DNA of 64,000 nt, from positions 71,933,910 through 71,997,909 of the forward strand of contig CM043960.1 of NCBI GenBank assembly GCA_014529385.2, written 5' to 3'. The first letter of the stretch is position 1. Each line of letters opens with the position of its first letter. Under the pieces are notes generated by a model, which worked only from the letters and a program-made list of their open reading frames with translations, ran no database searches and was not told the origin of the DNA. Positions 33,205-48,600 of the stretch are shown here, one piece after another. Position numbers and translations under genes: made by a program. This DNA comes from Adiantum capillus-veneris (Eukaryota; Streptophyta; Polypodiopsida; Polypodiales; Pteridaceae).

Positions 33205-36200
33205 TTACCTGGCAGGGGCGACTGCCATGGACTCCAAAAGAGTGACTCTCTGCTTGATTATTAGGAGCTTCTCCTGCAACTCCTCGGCCTTTTGCCGAGT
33301 CTCTTGCACTACTGCAGCTGGTGCCTTTTCTACAAACTGCAACAATCAAGAAAGCCAACCAATGCACAAACTCCGGCCTTAAACAAAACTTATAAAAGTC
33401 AAAAAGAGTAAAAGCAGAAGGAGACTGACGTTGCTAGAAGACAGTCGCTTCGATAGTCCATCAAACTCCAACTGCATTTTTGAGACCTGCTTGCCCAACC
33501 TCAGCAGCTCATTCTCAATATCCACCATCTCAGAAAGGGGTAGATAAACTTCCAGGCCCTCACATATCACTAACTGTATTGCCTTGTTTGCATCATCTAT
33601 AAAAACACAAGCAAGATTTAATTGCTTTAAACCCTTCATTTGATCCGATACATTTGTCAGAAGATCAGTACACACACAAACACATAAAAGTACAAAGACT
33701 GAAGCATAGAACATCTAAACCACTACCTGGAATTTCACTTGAAAGTTGAAAGCTTTTTGGATCGAGCTTTGCCAATGAGAACAATATTGCCTTTTCTGCC
33801 TGCCAAACCAGCGATGCCAACATAAAAAACGTTCAGGATGACACAGGAACTGCATTCCATCGATCAAGCCCAAAACCATGATACAATTCAGTGACAGAAG
33901 CAATTAAGGCGCTTAGCACCAGAAATTGAATGATACATTGAAACAGATCTAAAACAAAATCTTAACATAGTGATAAAACGGAGAAGTGGAAACAGCTGCA
34001 CTGAATCAGATATCGGAATCAACCTCTATAAATAATTGAAGAGCGCCTGTTGTGACCAAGATAGCTGTAATCCTTTTCCCTGGTTCAACGGAATATTCTG
34101 CCCTTGCATTCCTTATGCTTCGAATCTGATAGGCAATAAAGATTTAGCAATTACCTTGTACTTCCTGAAAATGGATAGTACAATCAAGCCGCATGTCCTA
34201 CCAAAATTTGCATGATTTCAAAATTTTGGACAGCCTCTTGATTCTTGGGAAGATTGCAGGTAGGCCATGGAGACACAATTAGTGCTCCTTCATTTTTGAA
34301 AAGCCCCTGGGATGAAATTCCAGTTGAGAGTAGAAGAGAAACACAAATTAGATCAAACACAAAAAGAGTGAAAGAGCTTACCTGCCACAGTTCTTCCGTC
34401 ACGTAAGGCATAAAAGGATGCAGTAACCTTAGCACATGATTAAAAACGTACAAAAGCACCGATTGAGCAATAGACGCAGATGGGGCATATTCATGTTGAT
34501 ACAGACGAGTCTTACTAGCTTCAATGTACCTAAAACAATAGACCCATGATTACATTCTGATTCACATTGAAGCTGTGTACCTCCTCAAAAATTTCCAACA
34601 GTTCAACACTTACAAATTCTACATGGACAGTAACAACAGGCTCATTAAATAAAAAATTAAGCATGAACACAAACAGACATCGGATATACGCCATTAAGTA
34701 CCAGTCTGCAAAATCACTCCAGAAGAAATCATAAATGGCTCTACCAGCCTCACCCAAATACAGCTTCTCGTAGTTTGTAGTCACATCATCCACCAAAGCA
34801 TGAAGCTTTGACAGCTGCATCAAATAAAATAGTAAGGTATGAAAATTTCCACCTTCAAGGGCTTTTTTTTTTTCTTATCCAAAAGGAAAGGCTCTTACAA
34901 TCCACTGCTCACTTTGGGGAAGTCTGTGAAGATCATCTTGAGAAATAAACTGCACCCAAAATAATCTCTTAGTCAATAACAAGCGCGATTGAAAATAGAA
35001 ATATGGAGCTTTCACCCCTTATGATTCTCAACATGCCACGACTGCCCAACTCCAGACCAACACGAATCACCAAATGTGTAAACCCGGTACATGTGCAATG
35101 CATGCATGCACGCACGCATTCACACACCCAGTTTGCTCATTCTCTTTGTCTCCCCAAAGAAGCCTATGGTGGTAAACTCAAACACACTCACCCTTGACTC
35201 CGATAAGGATCTGCAAGCTAATTCATCACTAGGAGGTGGCAAATTTTGATGAATAAATTTCCCAGCATTCCAAAGCTTGTTCGTAAAACCCTTATTAGCA
35301 GTTAATCTCTCTGGAGACAAATTCACATCCTGCAAAATAGCATCATTCATACCAGTAAGCTGTTTACACAACTATCCCTTTGACTACTTACATAAGCAAG
35401 AAGAAGCTTCCCTCTTTGGAATGCGCTTAAGACCCACCTGGCCAGGTGTAGTTCCTGTTGCCAGTGTGAATCTGAGTGCATCAGTACCATACTCTGCTAT
35501 GCTTTGCAGAGGGTCAATGACATTGCCAAGTGTCTTTGACATTTTCCGTCCCTGCATCCAATACTACTCTTAGCAACTTGGGAAAATAATTTATATGTAC
35601 TTGCATACAGCAACTGGCACTTCGGAAAATGGGCTATGAAAATGCCAAACCTGCGAATCACGAACAAGACCGTGAAGATATATTGTTGAGAATGGCAGCT
35701 TTCCAGTGAATTCGATACCCATCATGACCATTCTTGCAACCCAAAAGAACAGAATATCGTGCCTGCAAATTTACAAATGTTGTTCAGAGATACAATTGTG
35801 AATTTAGTTCACTCAATGCCAATAGGAACAGTGTGTACCCTGTCTCCATCACTGCTGTTGGATAAAAACGAGCATAGTCTGCTTGAGTGGTGTCAGGCCA
35901 TCCTAACGTGCTGAAGGGCCACAAGCCACTGCACTCACATTGTTAGAATGTTAATAAAGCACACTGAACCCTTTGTCACAATCCTGTTGGATTGTTGAAA
36001 ACAATCGTGTACAGAACACGAGTAACAGACCTAGAAAACCATGTATCCAGTACATCAGGATCCTGCTCTAGAATACAATCATCCCCAAATTTTTTACGAG
36101 CAAGCACGTAAGCGTCTTCCTCTGTCCTTGCAACAATATATTCATCATTCCTGATTCCTTTCACATACCATACTGGAATGCGATGTCCCCACCACAATTG

Positions 36201-39200
36201 CCTGCTAATGCACCAATCTTTGATGTTGGAAAGCCAGTGATTGTAAGTCTACTGCCAGTGACATCAAAAACCAAAATGAGCTATGATTATTGAGGTATTC
36301 AGTCCTAGAGAAAATCATCGATAGCCCATATCATTCAGGGATATTTGCTATGTTTCCGATTGGAAAAATTTGTGATTTTAGCCTGACATCACGATGGTAA
36401 TAGATGACTCCCAAAAACATAAATCTCTATGTGACTGGTTTCAAGTTCATAAAGCGCAGTTGCGTTCACCAAAAACTGCCTCGGGACAGCTGCTGGTATC
36501 TCCCAGGTAGCTTAAACTTGACTTCATGTAATTTTAGCTCAAAATAGCTGGCTTACCATATGTGTCAAGGCCCAAGACTCGAATTCCCTATCACATATAT
36601 TCCTACCTATACATGAAAATTGAAGCACTATAATGACTGCTACATGCAACAATGAAATGTCATCAATAGGGCCTAGTAATATCCAAATTATTACTGTAAG
36701 AGGAGAGCAGCAGCTAATGACACGCTTACAAGGCACACACAAGAATCACACCACTTTAACTTTTTTCATGTAATAAAGAGACAATGACCAACCAAGAGCT
36801 GTATAGTGTGCCATGACATGAGCAAAGTAGAGTATTTGATAGAAGCACCTTCTCAAATCTTTCAGGAATAATTTTTAAATGTCCCTCTTCAACTGCCTCC
36901 AATGCCTTTTTAGCCAACGGTTGAATTTTCACAAACCACTGCATGCTGACAAGTGGTTCCACTATCTGAAAAGATCGAACATAGCTGTTTAATCGGTAAC
37001 AGAGGCTGGAGTCATCATGCCCAAGTATTAATTACCTCACCACCTCTCTGAGACCTTGGCACATTTAATGTGTAGGGTTCTATTTTTATTGCAAGGCCTG
37101 CTGCTTCTAGGTCTTCCCAAAGCTTCTTGCGTGCCTCAAATCGATCAAGACCACTGATCATAGCAAAAAAATACAAGGTCCAAAGTAAGCAACCAAAACA
37201 GCACAGAAACGTAAGACCCCTTGAGAGGTAATATTTAGTCATCTCAAGATACACACAGCTAAGGTTCATTTCCCAACATGATAAATGTTATCCTAAAGCC
37301 CATGGCCTTCTCAAAAAAATAATGTCCCCATCATGGTCAATATAGATGAGCTTCATATTACAAAGGCTTCACAAGTTTGATACAAGTGTAATAACTGAAT
37401 AGTCTCCAAAAATCTCGCATGATTCACACAAGAAATAGGCGCCGAGCATTGGTAAATTCTTGGCCAAAACATCCTTCGTTAAAAAATAGCCCAAAAAACA
37501 CACACAATTTAAATTGTTTTGCAAAACAACATCTATGCCAAGAGGCAAGAATTACTTTCTCCATGGCAAGTAGCCACCAAGAAATCATGCACTGATTGAC
37601 TACAAGCACGCCTATCCAGGTATCTAGCTGCTTCAACATTTACAGAACCAATCTCGACTCATAGCTTGATCAGGTTCACCACATACTTAAAGGGAATCAT
37701 ACTGGCCTCAATCTCCCATCATTTCAATTTTTGTTCAAGAAGGCTCTAAACAACAAAACACCACTTCAGCACCACCTGTACAATCTGTGTTACTGAAGCA
37801 TTCATTTCAAGAAAAACATATATTCTAGACTAACCAATAGAGCAAGATACCTGTAATTCCCAGCATTTTCATTCATGCTTCCATCGTTGTTCATGATGTT
37901 TATTATAGGCAGCCCAAATTTTTTCCCAATTTCGTAGTCATTTGGATCATGGCCAGGTGTTATCTTCAAAGCCCCCGTCCCGAACTCTCGCTTGACATAC
38001 TGAAACGCCAATAACACAGTTAGAACAACTAGCACATTGACTCGATCAGATAGTAAGAAAGAAGAGAACCAACTCTCAAAAAACTGGAAGAGATAAACGA
38101 GAAGTGGGTGTAAGATCCATTAGGCAACATTACATGATGCAGCAGCAGAGGCATACCCACACACCCAGCCATAAACGCAGTTAGAACAACTAGCACATTG
38201 ATTCGATCAGGTAGTAAGAAAGAAGAGAACCAACTCTCAAAAAACTGGAAGAGATAAACGAGAAGTGGGTGTAAGATCCATGAAGCAACATCACATGATG
38301 CAGTAGCAGAGACATACCCACACACCCAGCCAGAGCATAGACGCCGTTCTGGGAGCATGCCTCAAAACAGCTGGTATGATGAGGAGTGCCGCCAAACTAG
38401 AGCTAGACTTCAGAGGGAAGTGCTTTTGGGGGGGACCACTCACAGACAGTCACAGATTGACTTCCGACGACTAGTGCGGCGGAAAAAGAGGGCATTTTTG
38501 GCTCAACTAGAGCAGGATCTCTACCAGCTATTCTTGAGTCAGGACTCGCGTGAGGCATGGCGGCTCTTTCATGAGCTGTGTCCCCCCCCCCCCCCCGCCA
38601 TTACCTCTACAGAGACTTGGGGTCAGTACGCATCATCTTTGTACACAGTTTTTGGACAGCCGCCTCTTCCCGACCCATGCCCACACGTGCTTTTTTCATC
38701 GCTGAGATGGTGAAGAAGGCTATTGACTAGGATGAGGACTGGGAGAGCATATGATCATGATGGCTTGGTGGCTGAGCATTTCATGCATGCTAGAGATCTA
38801 CTAGCAGAGCTTCTAGCACTCATGTTTAACCGTGCCATGTGCGAGGGCTTGCCTGACACCTAGAGCCTATCTACGATTGTACCTATTTTCAAATCAGGAG
38901 ACCCTATGGAGCCTGGGAATTATCGCACTATCATGATTGGACACACATTGGCACGGTTGTACGCATCCATTCTTGAGCAGCAGTTGAGTAGATGGGCAGA
39001 CTCCAGAGAGAGAGGGAATGCGTGCAGCTGGGCAGGCAGGGTTCAGGACTACTCTTGACCATATCTTGACACTCAGGGCCATCACCGAGGCGGGCAGATT
39101 CCATGAGAGACGGATCTATTGTAGCTTTGTGGGACTTCTGCAAAGCATTTGACACAGTACCCAGAGCTAGACTGATGCGCAGATTACAGGAGATCGTAAC

Positions 39201-42200
39201 CCACAAAGCTCATTTGGGGGATCATGGCATTGTATAGATCAGTAATAGGGCATGTACGCACCTCAGAGGGTCTATCTACACCGGTTCACTCCACTATTGG
39301 GGTGAAGCAGGGCTGCCCGCTCTCTCCTACTCTATTTGGTATGTATGTGGATGAGGTTTCTGACTACATTGAGAGAGATGGGGATAGAGGTGCACCGCTG
39401 GCGGAGACATGGATCCCGCTATTGTTATACGCTGATGATATTGTGTTGATCTCTGACTCTCCGGAGGGGATGCAATGTCACTTGGATGCTTTGCATAGGT
39501 TTGCCCATGAAAGTGGTCTGTCTGTCACCCTTGGTAAAACCAAGATCATGGTATTTAATACCACCCCACACTGGATGAGGAGGTCAGCACCCGCATTCAC
39601 ATACGGCCAGGAGACAGTGGAGTATACAGATGCTTACACTTACCTTGGAGTGGTTTTTAGTGGGACCAGCATTCTCATTAAGGAAAGCAGCAGAGACTAG
39701 ATTGACCGGAGCCCATTCGGCATTGGGTAGATTGGAGAGGATGTGTTCACAGGTTCAGTTTCAGGAGCCTAGGATGAAGCTCTGGCTCTTTTGACACACT
39801 GGTGGCTTCTGCATTGCTCTATGGAGCTGAGATCTGGGGGCCTTCATTGGATCATCACAGGAGGACAGGTCGCACTAACGGATGGGGGGACATGGAGAAG
39901 CCCCTGGTCTCTATGATCTCGCGTCTCATTAGAGCCAAAGCTTCAGTACCACGTGCCATTATCCGAGCAGAGCTAGCTGCCCCCCCACTAGTGGTTGAGA
40001 CGCTAACCAGATCTGTCTCCTTCATACACCGCATGTGGAAACTCCCCAGAGACAGATACACCTGTCACAAACTGGTGACGTGGCTGCCCAGTGCACATAC
40101 AGACCGACCCCCAGCTGGCATACCCGCGGAGAGCTCGGCTGAAAAATGCTGAAAAGCATGGCTGTACGGCAGCCCAGGAAAACACGGCGTATTTTTCGGA
40201 AAAGCAGCCACGTGGCAAGCTGTACGGTCGCCTGCTTTTTGCGGCGCTAATTACGGCAGCAGGGCAAAATTTTGAACTTGCTTTTGGCCACGCAAGTTGC
40301 AAGAGAGAGAAAGCTTTTGCTTTATTTTACCACTAAGCCTTGTGAGAGGAATATTGGAGGTGCCTTAATTTTTAAAAGAGCTTTTGATTTTCAGCTTTTG
40401 GGGCTCTGCTTTTGGCATCCCTTGTAAACTCTTTAAATAAGTGGGCAGGCCTCCCACTCTGCAGAGCATCTGGACGCAGAGTCTGAGAGTGAGAGCCTCC
40501 CACTCACTTGTACTTTGCAACAGATTAATACAAAAAGAGTTACCGAAAGGGGCGCCAGTCTTTGGGGCCAATATCTCTAGGCACGGAACTCCACTAGGCC
40601 AGTGTCGAATCAGTTGTGAAATGTGAACTGTTTGAAGTGATTTCTTGTAGTGTCGCGGTAGATTCTTGACTTGGAGTGTCCAAGTCCGTTACAACGCTCG
40701 CCTTGCACTTGAGTCCTCTCGACAGTTAGCCATGCAGGGAGATACAACATGTTGGTATGGAGAGATGACATCATGGTTCCAAGCGGATGGGTTCAATATA
40801 GACAGATTGCCCCCCTTCCAGTACTCACTGGACGCACCCTCCATGACTCTTACACAGTCCGAGATCACCAGGCTCATCCACCAGGACCCGACTCAGCTAG
40901 ACACCAGGAGGACATGGATATAGCCAACACAGGAGCTGGGCACGAAGATGGCTTTCTACAGAGAACATCTTCTCCAGCTTACGCCGGACGGTTTTGTGAC
41001 GAGGCCCAGATACATGGACACCCACTTGTCTCATGGGATACGGTGTGCTATAGGCTAGATACGCACATCCTCACACCAACTGCGGATCGAGACTCGGAGA
41101 TACAGCACAATACCAGCAGAGGCCAGGACATGCCCCCTTGTGACATGGAGCCCGAGACAGAGTTACACTACACATGCCACTGCCTCGTCTACTACGAGAT
41201 ACGAGGCCACTTCTACTACTTGTTCAAAGAGGGCTTTGGACCACTCTCCAAAGTCATGAGGTACGAGGATTAGAGATGCCTAGGTTTGTTTCTGCTGGAG
41301 CTGGGCAGACACAGAGAGAGCCTGTTGAGAGGAGAGGCCAGCCAATCTCAGAGACACATCACAGACTTCTTTAGAGCGAACACTGGACACCCGGAGGAGC
41401 TACTACCACAGCAGACCTTGTCGCCTCACACCAGAGGCACACTGATCGACCGAGCGACTAAATTGAGGAGATCCGGACGCCCACGACTACGGAAGACTAC
41501 ACAACATCGACGGAGGCTACATCAGAGGATCCGGATCACTTTGGCCCAACATGCATGACGCCCAGTCAGACTGCTGACCATGGAGGAGATTGATAAGATC
41601 CGTCAACGACCAATGTTGGATCTCTTGTGACTTGTGGTTTAGCTATCCCGACTAGCTGCTTAGTTCACACCTACCAGCTTCGGATTTTATAGTATTTATA
41701 TTTCATCATTTTGTTATTCTGACTTTGTATCAGATCCACCACATTGTAACGCTCTGGTCTCATAGGTCATTTTGGCCTTTTGAAGACATTAATATAACAT
41801 TTCACTTCATTTCATTCTCTCTCTCTCTCTCATGGGGAGATGACATCATGGTTCCAGGTGCATGTTGGTATGGGGAGATGACATCATGGTTCCAGGTGCA
41901 TGGGTTCCGTATAGACAGATTGCACGACCTGATTCAGCTAGACCCCAAGAGGACATGGATACAGCCAACACAGGAGTTGAGCACGAAGATGGCTTTCTAC
42001 AGAGAACATCTTCTCCAGCTTACGGCGGACGGTTTTGTGATGAGGCCCAGATACATGGACATCCACTTTTCTCATGGGATACGGTGCGCTATTGGCCAGA
42101 TACGCACATCTTCACACCAGCTACGAATCGAGACTTGGAAACAACAGAGTACCAACAGAGGCCAAGACATGCCCCCTGTGTGACATGGAGCCTGAGACAG

Positions 42201-45200
42201 AGTTACACTACACATGCCACTGTCCCGTCTACTACGAGATACGAGGCCGCTTCCACTGCTTGTTCAGAGACAGCTTTGGACCACTCTCCAAAGTCATGAG
42301 ATACGAGGATCAGAGATGCCTGGGTTTGTTTCTGCTCGAGCTGCGTAGACACAAAGAGAGCCTGCTGAGAGGAGAGGTCAGCCAGTCCAAGAGACACATC
42401 ACAGACTTCTTTAGAGCAAACACTGGACACCTGGAGGAGCTACTACCACAACAGATCTTGTTGCCTCACACCAAAGGCACACTGATCGACCGAGCAACTG
42501 AATTGGAGAGATCCAGACGCCTACGAATGCGGAAGACTACACAGCAACGACCAAGGCTACATTAGAGGATCCGGATCACTTTGGCCCGACATGCACGACC
42601 CCAATCAGACTGCTGACCATGAAAGAGATTGATGAGATCATGCTCTGGTGTCGATGACCATATCCTTCCAGTTCAGTGTAGCACACAGGCCACGAGTAGC
42701 AGCCCCCACTCGCTACACATTCACACGGGAGACGGATTCTGTATACATGGACGGAATCTACAGACGCCTATGCACTGAGGACCTGGGGCGACCTCTGGAG
42801 GAGCTAACTACTATACTGACACAGACATTACATGAGGCAGCAGCAGAAGCATACCCACACACCAAGCCTGAGCAGAGCCGCAGATCAAGGAGCATGCCTC
42901 AGAACAGCTGGTACGATGAGGAGTGCCGCCAGACTAGAGCCAGACTTCAGAGGGAGGTGTTGTTGGGGGACGTCACTCACAGATTGACTTCCGACGCCTG
43001 GTGCGGCGGAAGAAGAGGGCTTTTTTGGCTCAACTCGAGCAGGATCTATATCAGCTATTCTTGAGTCAGGACTCACGTGAGGCGTGGCGGCTCTTTCATG
43101 AGCAGTCCCCCCCCCCCCCGCTATTTCCTCCTTAGAGACCTGGGGTCAGTACGCATCATCTTTGTACACAGTACCTGGATAGCCGCCCCTCCCCAACCCC
43201 CTCGATCCATGCCCACACGCATGTGTCTTTTTCACCGCTGAGATGGTGAAGAAAGCAATTAACACGATGAAGACTGGGAGAGCATATGATCATGATGGCC
43301 TAGTCGCTGATCATTTCATGCATGCCAAAGACCTACTAGCAGAGCTTCTAGCAGTTATGTTTAACCGTGCCATGTGTGAGGGCCTACAGGACACTTGGAG
43401 CCTATCTACGATCGTACCTATCTTCAAATCAGGAGACCCCATGGAGCCTAGGAATTATCGCACTATTATGATTGGGTACACACTGGCACGGTTGTATGCA
43501 TCCATTCTTGAGCAAGAGCTGAGTAGATGGGCAGAGAGGGAGGGAACACGTGCAACTGGGTAGGCAGGATTCAGGAGAGGCTTCTCTACTCTTGACCATA
43601 TCCTGACACTCAGGGCCATCATCGAGGAAGGCAGATCTCATGGGAGATGGATCTATTGTAGCTTTGTGGACTTCCGCAAAGCTTTCGACACAGTACCCAG
43701 AGCTAGACTTATGCGCAGATTACAGGAAATGGGAGTACCCACAGAACTCATTTGGGGCACCATGGCATTGTACAGATCAGTAGTAGGGCATGTACGCACC
43801 CCGGAGGGACTTTCTACACCGGTTCACTCCACTATTGGGGTGAAGCAGGGCTGCCCACTCTCTCCTACTCTTTTCGGCATGTATGTGGATGAGGTTTCTG
43901 ACTACATTGACAACGATGGGGATAAAGGTGCTCAGTTGGCAGGGACATGGATTCCACTTTTGTTATATGTTGATGACATAGTGTTGATCTCCGAATCCCC
44001 AAAGGGAATGCAACGTCAATTGGATGCTTTGCATACGTTTGCCCACGAAAGTGGTTTATCTGTCAACCTGGGTAAAACCAAGGTTATGGTGTTTAATACC
44101 ACCCCACAGTGGATCAGGAGGTCAGCACCTACATTCACATACGGCCAGGAGACTGTGGAGTACACAAACGCTTACACTTACCTTGGAGTGGTTTTTAGCG
44201 GACCTGCATTCTCACTCAGAAGAGCAGCTGAGACATGGGAACTTCCTAGAAACAGATATGCTCGCATAGCACTTGAATCCTCTCGACAGTTAGCCATACA
44301 AGGAGATACAACATGTTGGTATGGGGAGATGACATCATGGTTTCAGGCACATGGGTTCAGCATAGACAGGCTGCCACCATTCCATTACTCATTGGATGCA
44401 CCATCTCTCACTCTTATACAGTCAGAGATCACCAAGCTCATCCGCCAAGACCTGACCCAGCTAGACACCAAGAGGACATGGATACAACCAACACACGAAT
44501 TGGGCACGAAGATGGCTTTCTACAGAGACCACCTTCTCCAGCTTACGGAAGATGGTTTTGTGACGAGACGCAGATACATGGATACCCACTTGTCTCATGG
44601 GATACGATGTGCTATTGGCCACTTACGCACATCTTCCCACCAGTTGCAGATTGAGACTGGGAGATACAGCGGAGTACCAGCAGAGGACAGGACATGCCCC
44701 TTGTGTAACATGGAACCTGAGACAGAGCTACACTATACATGTCGCTGCCCCGTCTACTACGAGATACGAGGCCGCTTCCATTGCTTGTTCAGAGAGGGTT
44801 TTGGACCACTCTCAAGAGTCATGGGATACGAAGATCAGAGATGTCTGGGTTTGTTCTTGCTCGAGCTGCGCAGACACAGAGATAGCCTGATGAATGGCGA
44901 GGCTAGCCAATCTCAAAGACAGATCACAGACTTCTTCAGAGCAGACATGGGACAACCGCAAAAGCTACTCCCACAGCAGAGCTCCCCCTCGTCTCACACC
45001 AGAGGCACACTGATTGACCGAGCGATTGAACTAGGGAAATCCAGGCGCCCGCGACTGCGAAGAACTACACCGCATCGACGGAGGCTACGACAGAAAATTC
45101 GGAGCACACTGGCCAGGCATGCACGACGGCCAGTCAGACTACTAACTATGGAGGAAATTGATGAGATTCGCCAACGATCGATGCTAGATCTCTTGTGATT

Positions 45201-45407
45201 CAGCTATCCCAACAAGCCGCCCATTTTTGGCTTAGTTTTTTTCTTGGCTCACATCGACCAACTTAGGACCCCATAGTATATATCTTTGTTTTGTACTGTT
45301 GTTAGGTTATTTTGTTACTTTGACTTTGTATCAGATTCACCACTTTGTAACTTTCAGGTCTCATAGGTCACTATGGCCTTTTGAAGACGTTAATATAACA
45401 TTTCATT

Positions 45408-45482
<75 letters not shown>

Positions 45483-45635
45483 GTCCCACCCCTTTGCGCT
45501 GCCTTTGCAGTCCCGCCCCCTCGCTCTATGTTTGCAGCCCCACCCCCTCGCGCTTCCCTTGCAGCCCCCCCTTGCACTCTCTCTCTCTCTGCTGCCTCCC
45601 CCCCCCAGCCTTGTCCCCCTCGCGTTCTCCCCTGC

Positions 45636-45691
<56 letters not shown>

Positions 45692-48600
45692 TTCCCTCGA
45701 AAACCCCCACACACAGGTGGGACAGACAGTAAAATTCGAATTTCATTTTTTTCTCAAAAATTGCAGAGATAGAGTTCGCAAGAATTGCAGAATTTGCACA
45801 AAGCCGGAATTGCAGAATTTGCAGAAAGCGGACATTTCTTGTAATTTACAGAAATTGCAAGAAATGTACGCCATGTATGCTTAATGTGGGAGAAAATGTA
45901 TGCATAATGTGGAAGCACTTGTGCGTGTAATGTGGTCTCCTTCCGCTGCAAAATTCCTCTCATTTTTTACAGCAACCAAACATGAGGAAGCAAAATGATA
46001 AGCCCGACCCCTTAGAAGATGTAGTTCAAAAGTGCAAAGAAGAAATGACCAAAACCATTAACAAGATCAGCCGCAACCTATTAGGGACAATAAAAATGCT
46101 CGAAGATCGCGTTTTGGCCCAAGAAAGCAAGATTACTGCAATGGGAGATCGTGTGACGGCCCAAGACGAAGAGATTGCATCACTCAAGAAGAAGCTCACT
46201 GAGGCACGATCATGAAACACGCTTGAAGAGGGAGAATTGCAACCCTCTGTAATAAAATAACTCAACACAATCAAAGAGCAAGTGCAGGCCATCAAAGAGG
46301 GGGAAGAGCAACATAAAGAAATGACGACTTCGTGGGTGGACGTTATTACAAAGACTCAACAGAAAGCACATGAGGCTGAGAAATGCTGATATACAAACCA
46401 AACAAGGTCCCCCCCCTTCCCACCATTATCAACCTGACACTAGAAGAGGAGCAAAGAAGACGTACGCTCTCTACATGTGAGAATTTGTGGCCTTAAAGAC
46501 AAAGATATTGTAGACGAAGAGGTAAAAGAACTCATGGCTTGGGGGTTCATGAGCCAATGCACTGAAGAGCTTGGAGAGTGGACAACAAGAAAAATGGAAG
46601 CAAGGGAGAAACCTCGAAAGAAAGGGCACTCATCCTTCGTTTTCCCTCCATGGAAGCGAAGGACTTTTTGAAGAAGAGACCAACTCTTAAGAAGACGGGC
46701 ATCTTTCTCAGGGATGACCTTACCCTCTCACAGATCGCCCATATACAGGAGGTAATGCCAAAGATTAGAGCGGCAAGGAATAAAGGTAAGATTGCTTTTT
46801 ACCGAGATGGAAGATTGGTGATATTGAAGCGACGCTCCACATGACGGTGTGAGGCCTATGGGACCACATTCAAAGTTGCTACCTAGAATTGTAATGGATC
46901 TATGCGCCTTGATGTGGGTGCTTTTGAGGAGAGCTTTACCGGGAGAGACATCATCTTCTACTATGAGACACATCGGGCCCCTAGGCAGTCTATGCCTCAC
47001 ATTAGTGGATACAGATGGGAGACAGCCTGTAGACAGGAGACACGCTCAGAGCACAGAGGGCTGGGCTCAAGAGGAGTGGCAGTGTTATTCAGGGAGGAGT
47101 TGCAGCCATTGATACATATAGCCCACAGGGATGAGCAAGCTAGGTACATGTGGGTGAGATTGAGAGCAGAGACAAGCAGATATCTTTACATTGCTATTTG
47201 CTACTTTCCCCCGAGCACCACCCAGAGGACAGTCCCCCTTCTCTATTTTGTATGATGACATATGGGAGTTCTCTAGAGATAATGACATTATCATTCTAGA
47301 GGACTTCAATGCTAGGACTGCCAATCATCAGACAACATTTCATGATACTTCAGAGGAGATGCTGAGAGAGTTGGATGTTGCAGAGACCAGCCTATCCAGA
47401 CTATCGAAGGATGGGGAACATACTGAGTATGGACACCACTTGAAAGACATGGGGATTGCACATGGATTGGTCATCTTGAATGGCCTACAGAGATTTCCCG
47501 CTGCGGGAGGTTTCACGTGCTTTCCACTCAGACATGGAGCTAACGCAGTGGATTATGTCATGGCACAGACAAGCCTCGTCTCTAGTATCCAGGATCTCAT
47601 AGTTGGGCCGAGACCTGTTGGGGTGGCAATGGATCATGCTCTTGTGTCATTCACCATCTCTTTCCAGTTCAGTGTAGCACACAGGCCACGCGTAGCAACC
47701 CTTACTCACTACACCTTCACACGGGAGACGGATTCTATATACATAGGTGGGATCTACAGACTCCTAGACCTCTGGAGTAGCTTACTACTATACTGACACA
47801 GACATTACATGATGCAGCAACAGAGGCATACCCACACACCCAGCCTCAGCAGAGACGCCGTTCTGGGAGCATGCCTCAGAACAGCTAGTATGATGAGGAA
47901 TGCCGAAGCAAGAGCTCTCTCGCATAGGAGCACAACTAAGACTCGCTACTCAACCAGTTCACCCTTGGCATTACACTCTCCAAGAATGACAAGACGTGGT
48001 GTGTCAAGGTATACGCCTTTGTTGATGCCCACAACCTCCTTACATTATGTGTGGCCTCTTGGGCTTAGCTATGAGCTCCACCCTCAGGCACTATGCATTC
48101 GAAGTGTGATCTAAACACTCTATCCAGGCTGCTATGTGTGCTTCGTGGTCCCACCGCTATAGGTGACATTTTTTTTTTCGAGAAAAAGATCCTTCTATTA
48201 GTTAATAAATTTGCCCATAGGGCTACAACCACCTCTTCAAGAGAGGGCTACAACCATGGTGGGAGACTCTCCCAATGAAAAAACCAGTATATGTACAATG
48301 GGGCTAAATCAAGAGATAGGGGGAGGGAAGAGCCACACAGGTGGTCGGTAATGCCATCGGAGTACACCCTGGACTATGGTATAGAAAGGCCCAGGACGCC
48401 AAAGTCGAAGGAAAGCCTCGCGGCGCTCCCGCATGCGGTCGGAGCTGCCCTGTAGTCCCTCAAGCTGTCCTCTGATAGTATGGATCAGCTCTAGCCAAAA
48501 GTCACGAACAGTCCCTGCTGCTGGTGGCACAGGGCAAGCCTCAAAGATGCGGAAACAGCCGGCCCGCCAGATGAACCAGAGTGTCAGGCCACTAATGAGC

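Noticed and set aside
45526-45746. Gly- or Pro-rich proteins around 45.5-45.75 kb and 60.9-61.4 kb
   Set aside because: These ORFs are translations of homopolymer C/G tracts in LINE leaders and appear in several frames at once.
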